A DNA stretch of 64,000 nt from Flavobacterium sp. J49 (GCF_011742145.1 NZ_JAAQQU010000105.1:523592-587591), one strand, 5' to 3'; counted from the first letter of the stretch, positions 52,973 through 61,063 are shown. The notes: generated from the sequence alone by a model not told the origin. A program made the numbers and translations.

Positions 52973-53788
52973 ATGTCAAACGTTAGTATTTATGAAAAAA
53001 ACTGGATTGATCTGGTTTTTGAAGGCAAAAACAAAGCCTACGGCGCTTACCAATTGCGTCAAGAAAATGCAAGAACTTCATTATTAGCTCTTATTGGTGG
53101 TGTTACTTTCTTTTTATCAGCAATTGGTGCGGGATTGTTTTTAACTTCTTTTGGTGATGTTCCGGTTGACGAACCAAAACTTGTATTTGAAGATTACGAA
53201 ATCACTCCGGTTGATTTGACACCCAAAAAAGAAATAGAAAAACCGGCGGCTCTAAAAAAAGAGCAACAAGCACCAAACACTGTCGAGCCGAACAATCTTT
53301 CCCGCATGGTAGTTACTGAAACAGAAAGAGCTACAGACAATGTTCCAACCAATAATGAACTACGAGAAACACCTCCTCCATCAGAAGGCAACGGCACCGG
53401 AACTATTCCTACTACATCCGGTAGTGAAGGCGGAAGTAGTATTATTGACGAAGTTCCAAGCGGAACCGGAGTTGAAACCACAAACAATTTGGATGTACTT
53501 CCAAAATATCCGGGCGGTATCGAAAAATTCTACGAATATGTTGTTCGAAGATTTGAAAGACCGGAAATTGATGAGGATGGAAACGTAACGATGAGTGTCA
53601 TGATGTCATTTGTGATAGAAAAAGACGGAACATTGACCGATATAAAAGCCATCCGCAGTACCAATTACCAATTAGAAAAAGAAGCCATTCGTTTGCTAAA
53701 AGCTTCCAAAGTAAAATGGGAACCGGGCATTAAAAACGGAAAACCGGTAAGGACCTTGTTTATGTTACCCATAAAAGTTAAACTTTAA
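52973..53788 (+). CDS. TonB-family energy transducer
   Basis: 271 residues. A short cytoplasmic start with NWIDLVFEGKNKAYGAYQLR (a common Bacteroidota TonB motif), one membrane helix at about 36-56, a Pro/Glu/Lys-rich periplasmic spacer with long acidic and Ser/Gly parts, and the C-terminal TonB domain from about 185 (GGIEKFYEYVVRRFERP; SFVIEKDGTLTDIKAI; VKWEPGIKNGKPVRTLFMLP). It couples proton motive force to outer-membrane receptors. Monocistronic with a terminator. Confidence 0.9.
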   Translation: MSNVSIYEKNWIDLVFEGKNKAYGAYQLRQENARTSLLALIGGVTFFLSAIGAGLFLTSFGDVPVDEPKLVFEDYEITPVDLTPKKEIEKPAALKKEQQAPNTVEPNNLSRMVVTETERATDNVPTNNELRETPPPSEGNGTGTIPTTSGSEGGSSIIDEVPSGTGVETTNNLDVLPKYPGGIEKFYEYVVRRFERPEIDEDGNVTMSVMMSFVIEKDGTLTDIKAIRSTNYQLEKEAIRLLKASKVKWEPGIKNGKPVRTLFMLPIKVKL

Positions 53789-53794
53789 TTCCTT

Positions 53795-53825
53795 AAAACC
53801 GCCTCCTTTACGAGGCGGTTTTTTG
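53795..53825 (+). terminator. Terminator of the TonB-family gene
   Basis: AAAACCGCCTC / GAGGCGGTTTT, 11-bp perfect stem with a 6-base loop and T run. Confidence 0.9.
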
Positions 53826-53905
53826 TTAACAAAAGTTGGAAAGATTAACAACGATTTAGAGTTTAAAGATTTTAATTTCGGTTAAATATTGGTATTATTG
53901 CAACC

Positions 53906-55129
53906 ATGAAGCTTACCTTGATTTCCTTTCTTCTAACAACGCTTTTCTACTTCTCCGGTCCAACGGCAGGGATTCACTATTTTATTCCTAAAAGCCAAGC
54001 AAATTTTGACAGCACCCTAATTACAATTCCTTTTAATGTCAAATTCAGTCAAGTATCAGAAGCCTATGTCAACGAAAAGAAACCAAAGATTGATTCGTTT
54101 TACAACAAGTTTATTAACTCGCCTTACTATAGCGGCAGTTTTTTGGTGGCCAAAAACGGTCGCATCATTTATGAAGACTACAAAGGGTTTTCTAATGCCA
54201 AAACCGGAAAGAAAATCGATGCCAATACCGCTATTCACTTGGCTTCTGTAAGCAAAGTATTGACTGCAACTGCCATCTTGAAATTGGTACAAGAAGACAA
54301 TCTTATGCTCGATCAAAAAGTAACCGATTGGATTCCGAAATTTCCTTATAAAAAAACCACCATCAGAACGTTATTGAACCACCGAAGTGGTTTGCCACAC
54401 TACTCCAACTTTCCCGGCATTATGAAAAAAGCTTGGAACAGAAAAAAAGTGTTGACCAACCGAGATATTTTGGATTTGATGATAAAGCAAAAATTCAAAC
54501 CCGTTTTTGCGGATAATACCCGTTTTGATTATTGTAATACCAACTATATCATTTTGGCCCTAATTATCGAAAGAGCCACCGGTCAAAACTATCGCGATGC
54601 TATGCAAACGCTGATTTTCAAACCCCTTGGCATGAACAATACTTTTGTGTTCAATTATGAAACCGATAAAGATACTGTTTGCAAGTCCTACAGAGCCAGT
54701 ACCATTTTCCCTTGGGATCAATATGACAATTTGTATGGTGATAAAAACATTTACGCTACGCCGAGAGATTTGGTGAAGTTTGACCTGGCCACTTATTCCT
54801 CTGACTTTATCAAACCCGAATTGCTTCAAGAAGCTTATTATGGCTACAGTGCTACTCATGTGGCCAAACCAATTAAGGATTATGGTTTAGGTATGCGCAT
54901 GCGTTTTTTACCTCCAAACGGAGAAAAGATGGTGTACCACAACGGTTGGTGGCATGGCAATAACACTTCATTTGTGCCGGTCAAAAAAGATACCGTGACG
55001 GTGATTTGTTTGGGAAATAGATACTCCAACAGGCCTTACGCCACCTTAAGCATGGTGAGCAGTCTTTTTTATAAAAAGAAAACTGAAATAGAAACGCCTG
55101 TGCCGACTGAGTTGGAAATGGGAGAGTAA
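53906..55129 (+). CDS. Serine hydrolase of the class C beta-lactamase fold
   Basis: 407 residues. Signal peptide MKLTLISFLLTTLFYFSGPT. Beta-lactamase/transpeptidase-like: SVSK (nucleophile Ser, Lys+3) near 117-120 in HLASVSKVLTATA, FDYCNTNYIILA (YxN motif with Cys at the middle, near 212), and the HNGW block VYHNGWWHGNN near 350. Likely a periplasmic or outer-surface hydrolase (esterase or peptidase), not a proven beta-lactamase. Substrate unknown. Confidence 0.86.
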   Translation: MKLTLISFLLTTLFYFSGPTAGIHYFIPKSQANFDSTLITIPFNVKFSQVSEAYVNEKKPKIDSFYNKFINSPYYSGSFLVAKNGRIIYEDYKGFSNAKTGKKIDANTAIHLASVSKVLTATAILKLVQEDNLMLDQKVTDWIPKFPYKKTTIRTLLNHRSGLPHYSNFPGIMKKAWNRKKVLTNRDILDLMIKQKFKPVFADNTRFDYCNTNYIILALIIERATGQNYRDAMQTLIFKPLGMNNTFVFNYETDKDTVCKSYRASTIFPWDQYDNLYGDKNIYATPRDLVKFDLATYSSDFIKPELLQEAYYGYSATHVAKPIKDYGLGMRMRFLPPNGEKMVYHNGWWHGNNTSFVPVKKDTVTVICLGNRYSNRPYATLSMVSSLFYKKKTEIETPVPTELEMGE

Positions 55130-55134
55130 ATTAT

Positions 55135-55974
55135 TTATATTTTAACTTCGGGAACCAAATAAATTCCGTCGTCCTTGATCTCGATGCGTTTATCTTTGTA
55201 CAATGCGCCGATGGCTTTCTTGAAAGTCTTTTTACTCATCTTCAACACCGTTTTAATGTCTTCGGGATGACTGTTATCATTGAGCCTCAAGAAACCTCTG
55301 CTGGCTCTTAGTTCGTATAATATCTTTTCGGCATTGGGCTCCACATTACTGTAGCCAAACTTATGTAAAGTGACGTCAATTTTATTGTCAGGACGAATCG
55401 TTTTGATGTAACCGGTCATTCTGTCTCCGGTGCGGATGTCTTCATACACTTGGTCTTTGTATAACAAACCTTTGTGAATATCATTTATGATAACATTGAT
55501 TCCTAGTTCGGTAATATGAGAAATGATTAAATCCACCTCATCACCTACGGCAACGGTCAAATTCTCATTGCTCAAAAACTGATTGGTTTTGCTCGATGCT
55601 ACAATTCTGTTGGTTTTTTCATCGATATAGGCAAATACCAAATAGCGTTTGCCTTTTTCCATCGGTCTGGCTTGTTCTTTGAAGGGAACGAATAAATCTT
55701 TCTCCAGACCCCAATCGAGGAAAGCACCAAATTTGTTGACATAATTCACGCGAAGCAAACCAAACTCATCCATCAAAATATAAGGTTCCAAAGTTGTTGC
55801 TACCGGTCTTTCTTCGTGATCAAGGTATACAAATACAATGATTTCATCGCCTACGGTATATTCCTTTGGCACATATTTTACCGGGAGTAAAACATCGGTT
55901 GTACCGTCGGTTAAAAAAAGACCAACTTTGGTTTCACGTGCAATAGTTAGTGTATTGTAATGCCCTATTTTCAT
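55135..55974 (-). CDS. CvfB-family S1-like RNA-binding protein
   Basis: 279 residues. N-terminal S1/OB repeats (TLTIARETKVGLFLTDGT; GDEIIVFVYLDHEERPVATT), a further S1-like domain with FGAFLDWGLEKDLFVPFKEQ and GDRMTGYIKTIRPDNKIDVT, then a C-terminal winged helix (SHPEDIKTVLKMSKKTFKKA). This matches CvfB/YitL, a GntR-type-fold RNA-binding protein. It is convergent with the serine hydrolase and divergent from a sigma gene, with a TATCTTTG box at 56000-56007. Confidence 0.88.
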   Translation of the reverse strand: MKIGHYNTLTIARETKVGLFLTDGTTDVLLPVKYVPKEYTVGDEIIVFVYLDHEERPVATTLEPYILMDEFGLLRVNYVNKFGAFLDWGLEKDLFVPFKEQARPMEKGKRYLVFAYIDEKTNRIVASSKTNQFLSNENLTVAVGDEVDLIISHITELGINVIINDIHKGLLYKDQVYEDIRTGDRMTGYIKTIRPDNKIDVTLHKFGYSNVEPNAEKILYELRASRGFLRLNDNSHPEDIKTVLKMSKKTFKKAIGALYKDKRIEIKDDGIYLVPEVKI

Positions 55975-55999
55975 TTTGAATGCTTGTAATTTTCTTCTG

Positions 56000-56007
56000 C
56001 AAAGATA
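56000..56007 (-). promoter_or_regulatory. -7 box of the cvfB-like gene
   Basis: TATCTTTG on the minus strand followed by C, 25 bp before the ATG. Confidence 0.45.
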
Positions 56008-56021
56008 GCTAAATTAGAAAC

Positions 56022-56081
56022 TTGAATTTGAATAATAAAAAATGTAGTTTTACTGAGTGTAACAAAACCATGACTTACACT
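56022..56081 (+). promoter_or_regulatory. Promoter and palindrome of the sigma-4TM-TraB operon
   Basis: TTG (56022-56024), 20 bp, TAGTTTTA (56045-56052). The predicted start near 56058 lies within AGTGTAA-N12-TTACACT (56056-56081), a 7-bp perfect inverted repeat placed at the leader start, as an operator would be. Confidence 0.45.
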
Positions 56082-56092
56082 ACTAACGGGCT

Positions 56093-56587
56093 ATGAGTGA
56101 CAATCTAGAACAATCATTTGTAAAACAGCTGAAGGAGAACCAGAACATCATCCACAAGATATGTCGGTTATACACCAATGGCGAAGACGCACACAACGAT
56201 TTGTTCCAGGAAATTACCATTCAGCTATGGAAAGCTTTCCCAAAGTTTAGAGGTGAATCTAAATTTTCGACTTGGGCCTATCGCGTGGCGCTAAATACCG
56301 CCATTACACTTTATCGAAAAAGCACACGAACTGTTTCAACGATTACTTACGAAGGACAAAAACATTTCTTAAGTCAGGAAGATTACAATTTAGAAGAAGA
56401 AGAACAAATCAAATTGATGTACCAAGCCGTGCAGCAGTTGAATGATATTGAAAAAGCTTTGGTTTTCCTATATCTTGAGGACAAAGATTACACCGAAATA
56501 TCGGAAACATTGGGAATTAGCGAAGTCAATGCCCGTGTAAAAATGAACAGAATTAAAGGAAAATTAAAAAAGATACTAAATCCCTAA
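56093..56587 (+). CDS. RNA polymerase sigma factor, sigma-70 family (ECF-like)
   Basis: 164 residues. Region 2: NIIHKICRLYTNGEDAHNDL, then FQEITIQLWKAFPKFRGESK and STWAYRVALNTAITLYRKS. Region 4: ALVFLYLEDKDYTEISETLG and SEVNARVKMNRIKGKLKK. First of three genes with gaps of 5 and 1 bp: a 4-TM protein and a TraB/GumN protein. The 4-TM protein is a natural candidate anti-sigma factor. Confidence 0.92.
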   Translation: MSDNLEQSFVKQLKENQNIIHKICRLYTNGEDAHNDLFQEITIQLWKAFPKFRGESKFSTWAYRVALNTAITLYRKSTRTVSTITYEGQKHFLSQEDYNLEEEEQIKLMYQAVQQLNDIEKALVFLYLEDKDYTEISETLGISEVNARVKMNRIKGKLKKILNP

Positions 56588-56592
56588 GGATT

Positions 56593-57231
56593 ATGGAAGA
56601 GTTGGATTTATTGAAAAAAGCCTGGAAAAAGGATACCCATTCTTATGAGCAGGTCTCGGAGACTGAAATTTACAAAATGATACATAAAAAATCATCGTCT
56701 ATTGTTAAATGGATTTTGATAATCAGTATTCTTGAGTTTGCCTTATGGGCATTGGTAAACATTGTATTTAATACCGATGATGCCATTAAGAGTTTACACG
56801 CCGAAAATTTTGCCGTTTATTTGAAAATATTGACCTATATAAATTACGCCGTTGTGGTTTTCTTTATCTATAGTTTTTACCGAAACTACGCCAAAATCTC
56901 AGCGATTACGTCTACAAAACAATTGATGCAAGACATTATCAAAACCCGAAAAACAGTACAATACTATGTTTGGTATAACTTGTTCATGATTTTCATCAGT
57001 ACCATTTTGGGCTTTGTGATGGCTTTTGTTTACAACCCGAAAATGAATGCCTTAAAAGATCAAATTGCACATGAGGACAGCTATTTAACCCTTTCCAAAA
57101 CAATTTGTATTATTATAATAACTTCGGTAGTATTTGTCGGTGTCTTTTGGTTGATTTACCAACTGATTTACGGCATCTTGTTGCGCAAACTCAACGCCAA
57201 TTATAAAGAACTCAAAAAAATAGATTTGTAA
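56593..57231 (+). CDS. Four-helix membrane protein beside a sigma factor (possible anti-sigma)
   Basis: 212 residues. A cytoplasmic N-terminus (MEELDLLKKAWKKDTHSYEQ) is followed by helices at about 37-60, 77-97, 118-140 and 175-200. No characterised family recognised. The order sigma factor then small membrane protein, with a 5-bp gap, is the usual arrangement for sigma/anti-sigma pairs; the N-terminal 35 residues could bind the sigma factor. This is inference from position; the typical ZAS motif (HxxxCxxC) is absent. Confidence 0.65.
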   Translation: MEELDLLKKAWKKDTHSYEQVSETEIYKMIHKKSSSIVKWILIISILEFALWALVNIVFNTDDAIKSLHAENFAVYLKILTYINYAVVVFFIYSFYRNYAKISAITSTKQLMQDIIKTRKTVQYYVWYNLFMIFISTILGFVMAFVYNPKMNALKDQIAHEDSYLTLSKTICIIIITSVVFVGVFWLIYQLIYGILLRKLNANYKELKKIDL

Positions 57232-57232
57232 C

Positions 57233-58090
57233 ATGAAAAAAGCCCTATTGTTTGTTTGTTCGCTTTTCATCAGTTTGGCTTATGCCCAAAAAAGCGAAAA
57301 CTCATTGTTGTGGAAAATCTCCGGAAACGGATTGTCAAAACCCTCTTATCTATTCGGCACCATTCACATTACTTGTGATGCTGCTTTATCAGAAAAAGTA
57401 AAAAAAGCTTTAAACAATACGCAACAACTATGCTTGGAACTCGACATGGATGATGCTTCAATGCAAGGGCAAATGCTCAACAGCATGCTCATGAAAGATG
57501 GCGTAACTATGAAATCTCTAGCCACCGAAGCCGATTTTAAAGTAGTAGATGCTTTCTTAACCAACAATATTGGCTACTCTGCCGAAATGCTCAATCCGGT
57601 GAAACCGTTTATGATTTCTACCATGTTGTATCCTAAAATGTTGGGCTGCGAAATGCAATCGGTAGAAACCGAATTGATGAAAATAACCAAATCCCAAAAC
57701 GAAGAAATCATAGGATTAGAAACCGTAGCCGAACAATTGGCCGTTTTTGATGCTATTCCGTATCAGGAACAAATGAACGAATTGGTGATTACCGCCAAAG
57801 ACAATATGCAACGCGATAAAACCGAACTATCCGAAATGATGGCGCTGTACAAAACCGAAAATGTTGAAGCCATGGTAGCTTTTACCGAAAAGTCTCCCAA
57901 TGCAATGACCTCTAAATACAGTGACATCCTGCTTAAAAACAGAAACCAAAACTGGATTAGCCGCATTGATAAAATTGCCAAAGACAAACCCACCTTCTTT
58001 GGGGTTGGCGCCGCACATTTGGGCGGACAACAAGGCGTAATTGCCTTGCTTAGAAAAGCAGGTTTTACAGTAGAGGCAGTCATTAATTAA
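57233..58090 (+). CDS. TraB/GumN-family protein
   Basis: 285 residues. Signal peptide MKKALLFVCSLFISLAYAQ. GumN/TraB start LLWKISGNGLSKPSYLFGTI, with GTIHITCD near 40-47 (the two-histidine metal-type motif of the family). Middle ELDMDDASMQGQMLNS, C-terminal FFGVGAAHLGGQQGVIALL. The family is erythromycin-esterase-like and may include metalloproteases; function in this operon unknown. Third gene after the sigma factor and 1 bp after the 4-TM gene. Confidence 0.88.
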   Translation: MKKALLFVCSLFISLAYAQKSENSLLWKISGNGLSKPSYLFGTIHITCDAALSEKVKKALNNTQQLCLELDMDDASMQGQMLNSMLMKDGVTMKSLATEADFKVVDAFLTNNIGYSAEMLNPVKPFMISTMLYPKMLGCEMQSVETELMKITKSQNEEIIGLETVAEQLAVFDAIPYQEQMNELVITAKDNMQRDKTELSEMMALYKTENVEAMVAFTEKSPNAMTSKYSDILLKNRNQNWISRIDKIAKDKPTFFGVGAAHLGGQQGVIALLRKAGFTVEAVIN

Positions 58091-58114
58091 GCGATAAGAG
58101 ATAAGTTAAAAAGG

Positions 58115-58145
58115 GATAAGTTAGCAATAGCTTATCTTTTTTTTT
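58115..58145 (+). terminator. Terminator of the sigma-4TM-TraB operon
   Basis: GATAAG-N10-CTTATC stem, followed by nine T residues. The left arm is the end of an AAAAAGGGATAAG word. Confidence 0.7.
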
Positions 58146-58156
58146 ATAACAGTAAC

Positions 58157-58305
58157 AAGGTCTTCGACTCCCGACAGCTATCGGTACAGACTGACAAAGT
58201 GCCTGCGATTGTTATCAGTTTAAAATAAAAATATGTTTTCAAACAAAATACAATTGATTATAGGGTTGTCACACTAATCCTTTCGAAGCGCTTCTCCTCT
58301 TCCCT
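58157..58305 (+). repeat. Dispersed intergenic repeat, copy A
   Basis: Shares AAGGTCTTCGACT, CAGACTGACAA, TGCCTGCGATTGTTAT, TAAAATAAAA, CAAATACAATTGAT-like words and a final TCGAAG...CTTCTC with copy B at 60858, in the same order over about 150 bp with indels. CCGACAGCTATCGG lies inside as an imperfect palindrome. Confidence 0.7.
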
Positions 58306-58501
58306 TTTCTACTCAATAAACTAAAAAACTCAATGCTGCGAGTCTCGAAGGAGGTTTATTTTTTTTGGCTAAAAAACTATTTTACCGACATATTACAAAT
58401 TGCATTTTTGCTATTTTTTCTTCAGCAGACCTTAATTGTTGCATTTCAACAATTTTCCATGACAATGGTCGGTTTTTTTTTAGCATCGATTAGTTTAGAA
58501 T

Positions 58502-58509
58502 TAGCTTTG
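58502..58509 (+). promoter_or_regulatory. -7 box of the orphan lipoprotein gene
   Basis: TAGCTTTG full match, preceded by TTTT at 20 bp instead of TTTG. The leader to the ATG at 58615 would be about 100 bases. Confidence 0.45.
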
Positions 58510-58614
58510 TAACAATGGTAGTTCTTGTTAACTTTTTTAAAGTGCGATACATTAAAAAATATAATAAGGTACTGTTATAAATGTATTTTTAACCTATTAT
58601 AATTTATTATTCTC

Positions 58615-59538
58615 ATGAAGAAAATTATTTTTTTATTTGTTATGACAGCTTTTACTTTAAGCTGCAGCAATGAAAACGCAGAGCAAAACGAAACCGCAAA
58701 AGGATCTGCTAACTCTACCAGCAACTGGGGTGATTACAACATCGCCGTGACTGTAAGTCCCGATGGTTCTCAATGGACATACAACATTACCCGTGCAAAT
58801 ACCAAAGCAAAAGCATTAAGTCACTTTATTATTGACTTAAACAATTGTGGTGAGGAGAGTGCTACTTTTGCCAACATTGTTTGGGCTACAGTAAACGGAA
58901 ACCCGGCCAATTTATCTCAAACTGAAGGCTCAGGAACCAATTGTAACCCACAGGGTACCACTACCAACTTTGTAAAGTTTGATGCGCTTCCTTCCTCAAA
59001 TTCATGGGTGTTAATTTTAAAATTTGACCGAGGTTATGAAACATTCTCAACAGCAGCAGGATGGATTAAAGCTGGTTCTTCATGTAGCCAAGGTGTAATT
59101 ACAGCTCCGGGATGTCCTATTGAAGAATACTGTTCTTTTTCGCAAGGATTTTTCTTTGCTAACGGATCGGTAAATAACGGAGCCCAATTGTTGTGGACAA
59201 ACGGTGTTACCATTGGTGGTGTAAACTACTCGCAAGCACAAGGAAATATGGCATGGGATATTGACCATGGCCCTGGTGGAGATCAAACGATGAATGCTTT
59301 TTTCCAATTGGCTGCCGTGCGTTTAAGTGGAATTGAAAGTCAAGTAGCTGCTGATGTTGCCATTATTGACACTTACTTTACCGGAATTAACATCTTTGCT
59401 AACTTAGCAACGACTACCGGTATGAACTCATACAGTTATTTCAATTTGCCGGCTACCTCAAATATGGTAACTAAAGCGCAAGCTATTGCAGCCGGTGGCA
59501 GAATAGGAAGCTATATTGATGCCAACCATTGTGAATAA
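58615..59538 (+). CDS. Orphan lipoprotein of unknown family
   Basis: 307 residues. Lipobox AFTLSCSNE (Cys about 17). The mature part reads as beta-sandwich (SNWGDYNIAVTVSPDGSQWT; WTYNITRANTKAKALSHFII), with an internal four-Cys region (NNCGEESAT, TNCNPQGTT, SSCSQGVITAPGCP, EEYCSFSQGFFF). C-terminus is helical (SGIESQVAADVAIIDTYF). No family or enzymatic motif recognised. It is monocistronic with its own promoter candidate and terminator. Confidence 0.7.
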   Translation: MKKIIFLFVMTAFTLSCSNENAEQNETAKGSANSTSNWGDYNIAVTVSPDGSQWTYNITRANTKAKALSHFIIDLNNCGEESATFANIVWATVNGNPANLSQTEGSGTNCNPQGTTTNFVKFDALPSSNSWVLILKFDRGYETFSTAAGWIKAGSSCSQGVITAPGCPIEEYCSFSQGFFFANGSVNNGAQLLWTNGVTIGGVNYSQAQGNMAWDIDHGPGGDQTMNAFFQLAAVRLSGIESQVAADVAIIDTYFTGINIFANLATTTGMNSYSYFNLPATSNMVTKAQAIAAGGRIGSYIDANHCE

Positions 59539-59567
59539 TTATTGACTACAGTATTAAACCAAAACAC

Positions 59568-59602
59568 AAAACCTCTTCACTTTTAGTCGAAGAGGTTTTT
59601 TT
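59568..59602 (+). terminator. Terminator of the orphan lipoprotein gene
   Basis: AAAACCTCTTC pairs with GAAGAGGTTTT around a 10-base loop; T run follows. Confidence 0.85.
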
Positions 59603-59715
59603 ATTGCGTAAGAGTTATAGTTTGAAAGGGAATATTTATATTTGAGAGAAAGAACTTAGATAATAATACTTATAAACAAGTAATACGATCGCTTTAAACC
59701 ACCATAACGGAAAAG

Positions 59716-60237
59716 ATGAAGAAATTTGGAATTCTGCTTCTGACAATAATCATTTCGATATTACTCGCAGCCTTTTATGGCGCAATTCATGACCAAGTAA
59801 CTTTTTCAATTTCACCAGAATATTTTACTGTATTCAAATTTGAACAATTTGGCTTTTTAGAATGGGGAAACAAAAATCCGAGAATGACAACAGCACTTAT
59901 TGGCGTTTTGGCAACTTGGTGGGTTGGGCTATATATTGGAATCTTTCAAGGATTAGTCGGACTTATACATAAAGACCATAAGTTAATGTTCAAATATGTA
60001 ATGAACTCAATTTTTATAACTTTAGGAATTACGATTTTGTTTGGTTTTATTGGCTTTCTGATTGGCAAATTTGACAATGAAGTTTATTCTAATTGTTGTT
60101 TTCCATATGAAATTGAAGACGGAAAAAATTTTATGATTGTAGGTTCTATTCATAATTATGGTTACACCGGTGGAGAAATTGGAGCTCTAATTGGAATTGC
60201 GTATCAAATAATAATGAGAAAAGAGGCTATCGTATAA
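59716..60237 (+). CDS. Small multi-pass membrane protein, cassette-like
   Basis: 173 residues. Four helices: about 5-22, 60-82 (TTALIGVLATWWVGLYIGIF), 95-118 (SIFITLGITILFGFIGFLIG) and 148-167 (GEIGALIGIAYQIIM). No family recognised. Codon use looks more AT-rich than the housekeeping neighbours. Its last codons overlap a repeat-like junction (GCTATCGTATAAAAGCGG), which suggests the stop codon belongs to the flanking element. It may be a mobile gene cassette. Confidence 0.65.
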   Translation: MKKFGILLLTIIISILLAAFYGAIHDQVTFSISPEYFTVFKFEQFGFLEWGNKNPRMTTALIGVLATWWVGLYIGIFQGLVGLIHKDHKLMFKYVMNSIFITLGITILFGFIGFLIGKFDNEVYSNCCFPYEIEDGKNFMIVGSIHNYGYTGGEIGALIGIAYQIIMRKEAIV

Positions 60238-60366
60238 AAGCGGTTTTGCATTATTGCTGGTTTTTCTTGAATTGCACTTTTATCTTTACGAAAATATTCT
60301 ATCTTAGCAGATAGTACGCATTCGTTGGCGTCACAACAAACGAAAATAATGTAAATCACAGAATGT
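60238..60366 (+). repeat. Cassette-junction-like noncoding element
   Basis: Between two orphan membrane-protein genes. Contains CTATCT-TAGC-AGATAG (60299-60314) and TTCGTT-N11-AACGAA with internal GTTG/CAAC (60320-60342), both perfect hairpins. It ends 24 bp before the next ATG. It begins at GTATAAAAGCGGTTTTGC; a partial GCTAACAAC...TGCAC word recurs after the next gene at about 60788. Confidence 0.4.
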
Positions 60367-60756
60367 ATGATTATAGAGATAGCTAAATGGACATTAATTG
60401 CTTTTGGAATATTCTTCATCTGTGCTGGTGAAATTATGCTATTTAGACCTGAGATTGCTTTGAAAACTTTAAGAAAAGCTGGAAGCACAAACTTTATAAA
60501 TTATGCTGAAATTACCATAAGAATGATACCTGCAACTGCATTGGTTATATATTCAGATTTATCTAAATATCCTGATTTTTTCAAATTATTCGGATGGTTT
60601 ATGCTTATAACTTCCTTAATTCTCTATTTTGTTCCAAGAAAATTACATCATAACTTTTCTAATAAATGTGCTGACTTTCTAAAACCATTTTATTTCCAAT
60701 TAATTGCTCCTTTATCAATATTTATTGGAATAAAAATAATAACATCTGTAACTTAA
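60367..60756 (+). CDS. Small four-helix membrane protein, cassette-like
   Basis: 129 residues. Helices at about 5-22 (AKWTLIAFGIFFICAGEIML), 48-62, 70-86 (LFGWFMLITSLILYFVP) and 106-124. No family recognised. Strongly AT-rich codon choice. It follows the hairpin-rich element at 60238-60366 directly and is followed by a GCTAACAAC-containing stretch, so a gene-cassette origin is possible. Function unknown. Confidence 0.6.
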   Translation: MIIEIAKWTLIAFGIFFICAGEIMLFRPEIALKTLRKAGSTNFINYAEITIRMIPATALVIYSDLSKYPDFFKLFGWFMLITSLILYFVPRKLHHNFSNKCADFLKPFYFQLIAPLSIFIGIKIITSVT

Positions 60757-60857
60757 AAACTCTTACTAAGAATAAGAACTACCGCTAACAACAGTCTGCA
60801 CCTATCCACTAGCGTAGTAAAACAAAAAAACTCATTACAAAGTATTTAGCTTATAAA

Positions 60858-61024
60858 AAGGTCTTCGACTTCCCGATAGTCATGAGGACAGACTGACAAT
60901 TTGCCTGCGATTGTTATTAGATAAAATAAAATCCATTTTCAACCAAATACAATTGATCATAAGGTGTTTTCATAAGCTTGGCTAGCACTGAGCTTAGCCG
61001 CAGTGTCGAAGAACTTCTCACCAC
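60858..61024 (+). repeat. Dispersed intergenic repeat, copy B
   Basis: Second copy of the element at 58157-58305. Adds GGCTAGCACTGAGCTTAGCC, a 5-bp inverted repeat, before TCGAAGAACTTCTC. Words such as GTCTTCGACT and CAGACTGACAA are shared with copy A. Confidence 0.7.
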
Positions 61025-61032
61025 TATCATCT

Positions 61033-61063
61033 AAAAAAAATCCCCTCATTACAAGGGGATTTT
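61033..61063. terminator. Terminator of the lipocalin-like gene
   Basis: AAAATCCCCT / AGGGGATTTT, 10-bp stem, loop CATTACA; T run on the minus strand (and a shorter one on plus). Confidence 0.85.

Larger units (their letters stand above)
58091..58614 (+). other. 524-bp noncoding gap after TraB
   Basis: Holds a hairpin terminator (58115-58145), the dispersed repeat copy A (58157-58305), a T/C-rich stretch and a promoter candidate (TAGCTTTG, 58502-58509) for the next gene. No open frame worth listing. The first part contains AAAAAGGGATAAG, as elsewhere. Confidence 0.6.

Noticed and set aside
60238..60366. Canonical integron attC site
   Set aside because: No clean RYYYAAC/GTTRRRY core pair and no integrase in the window; kept only as a cassette-like element of unknown kind.
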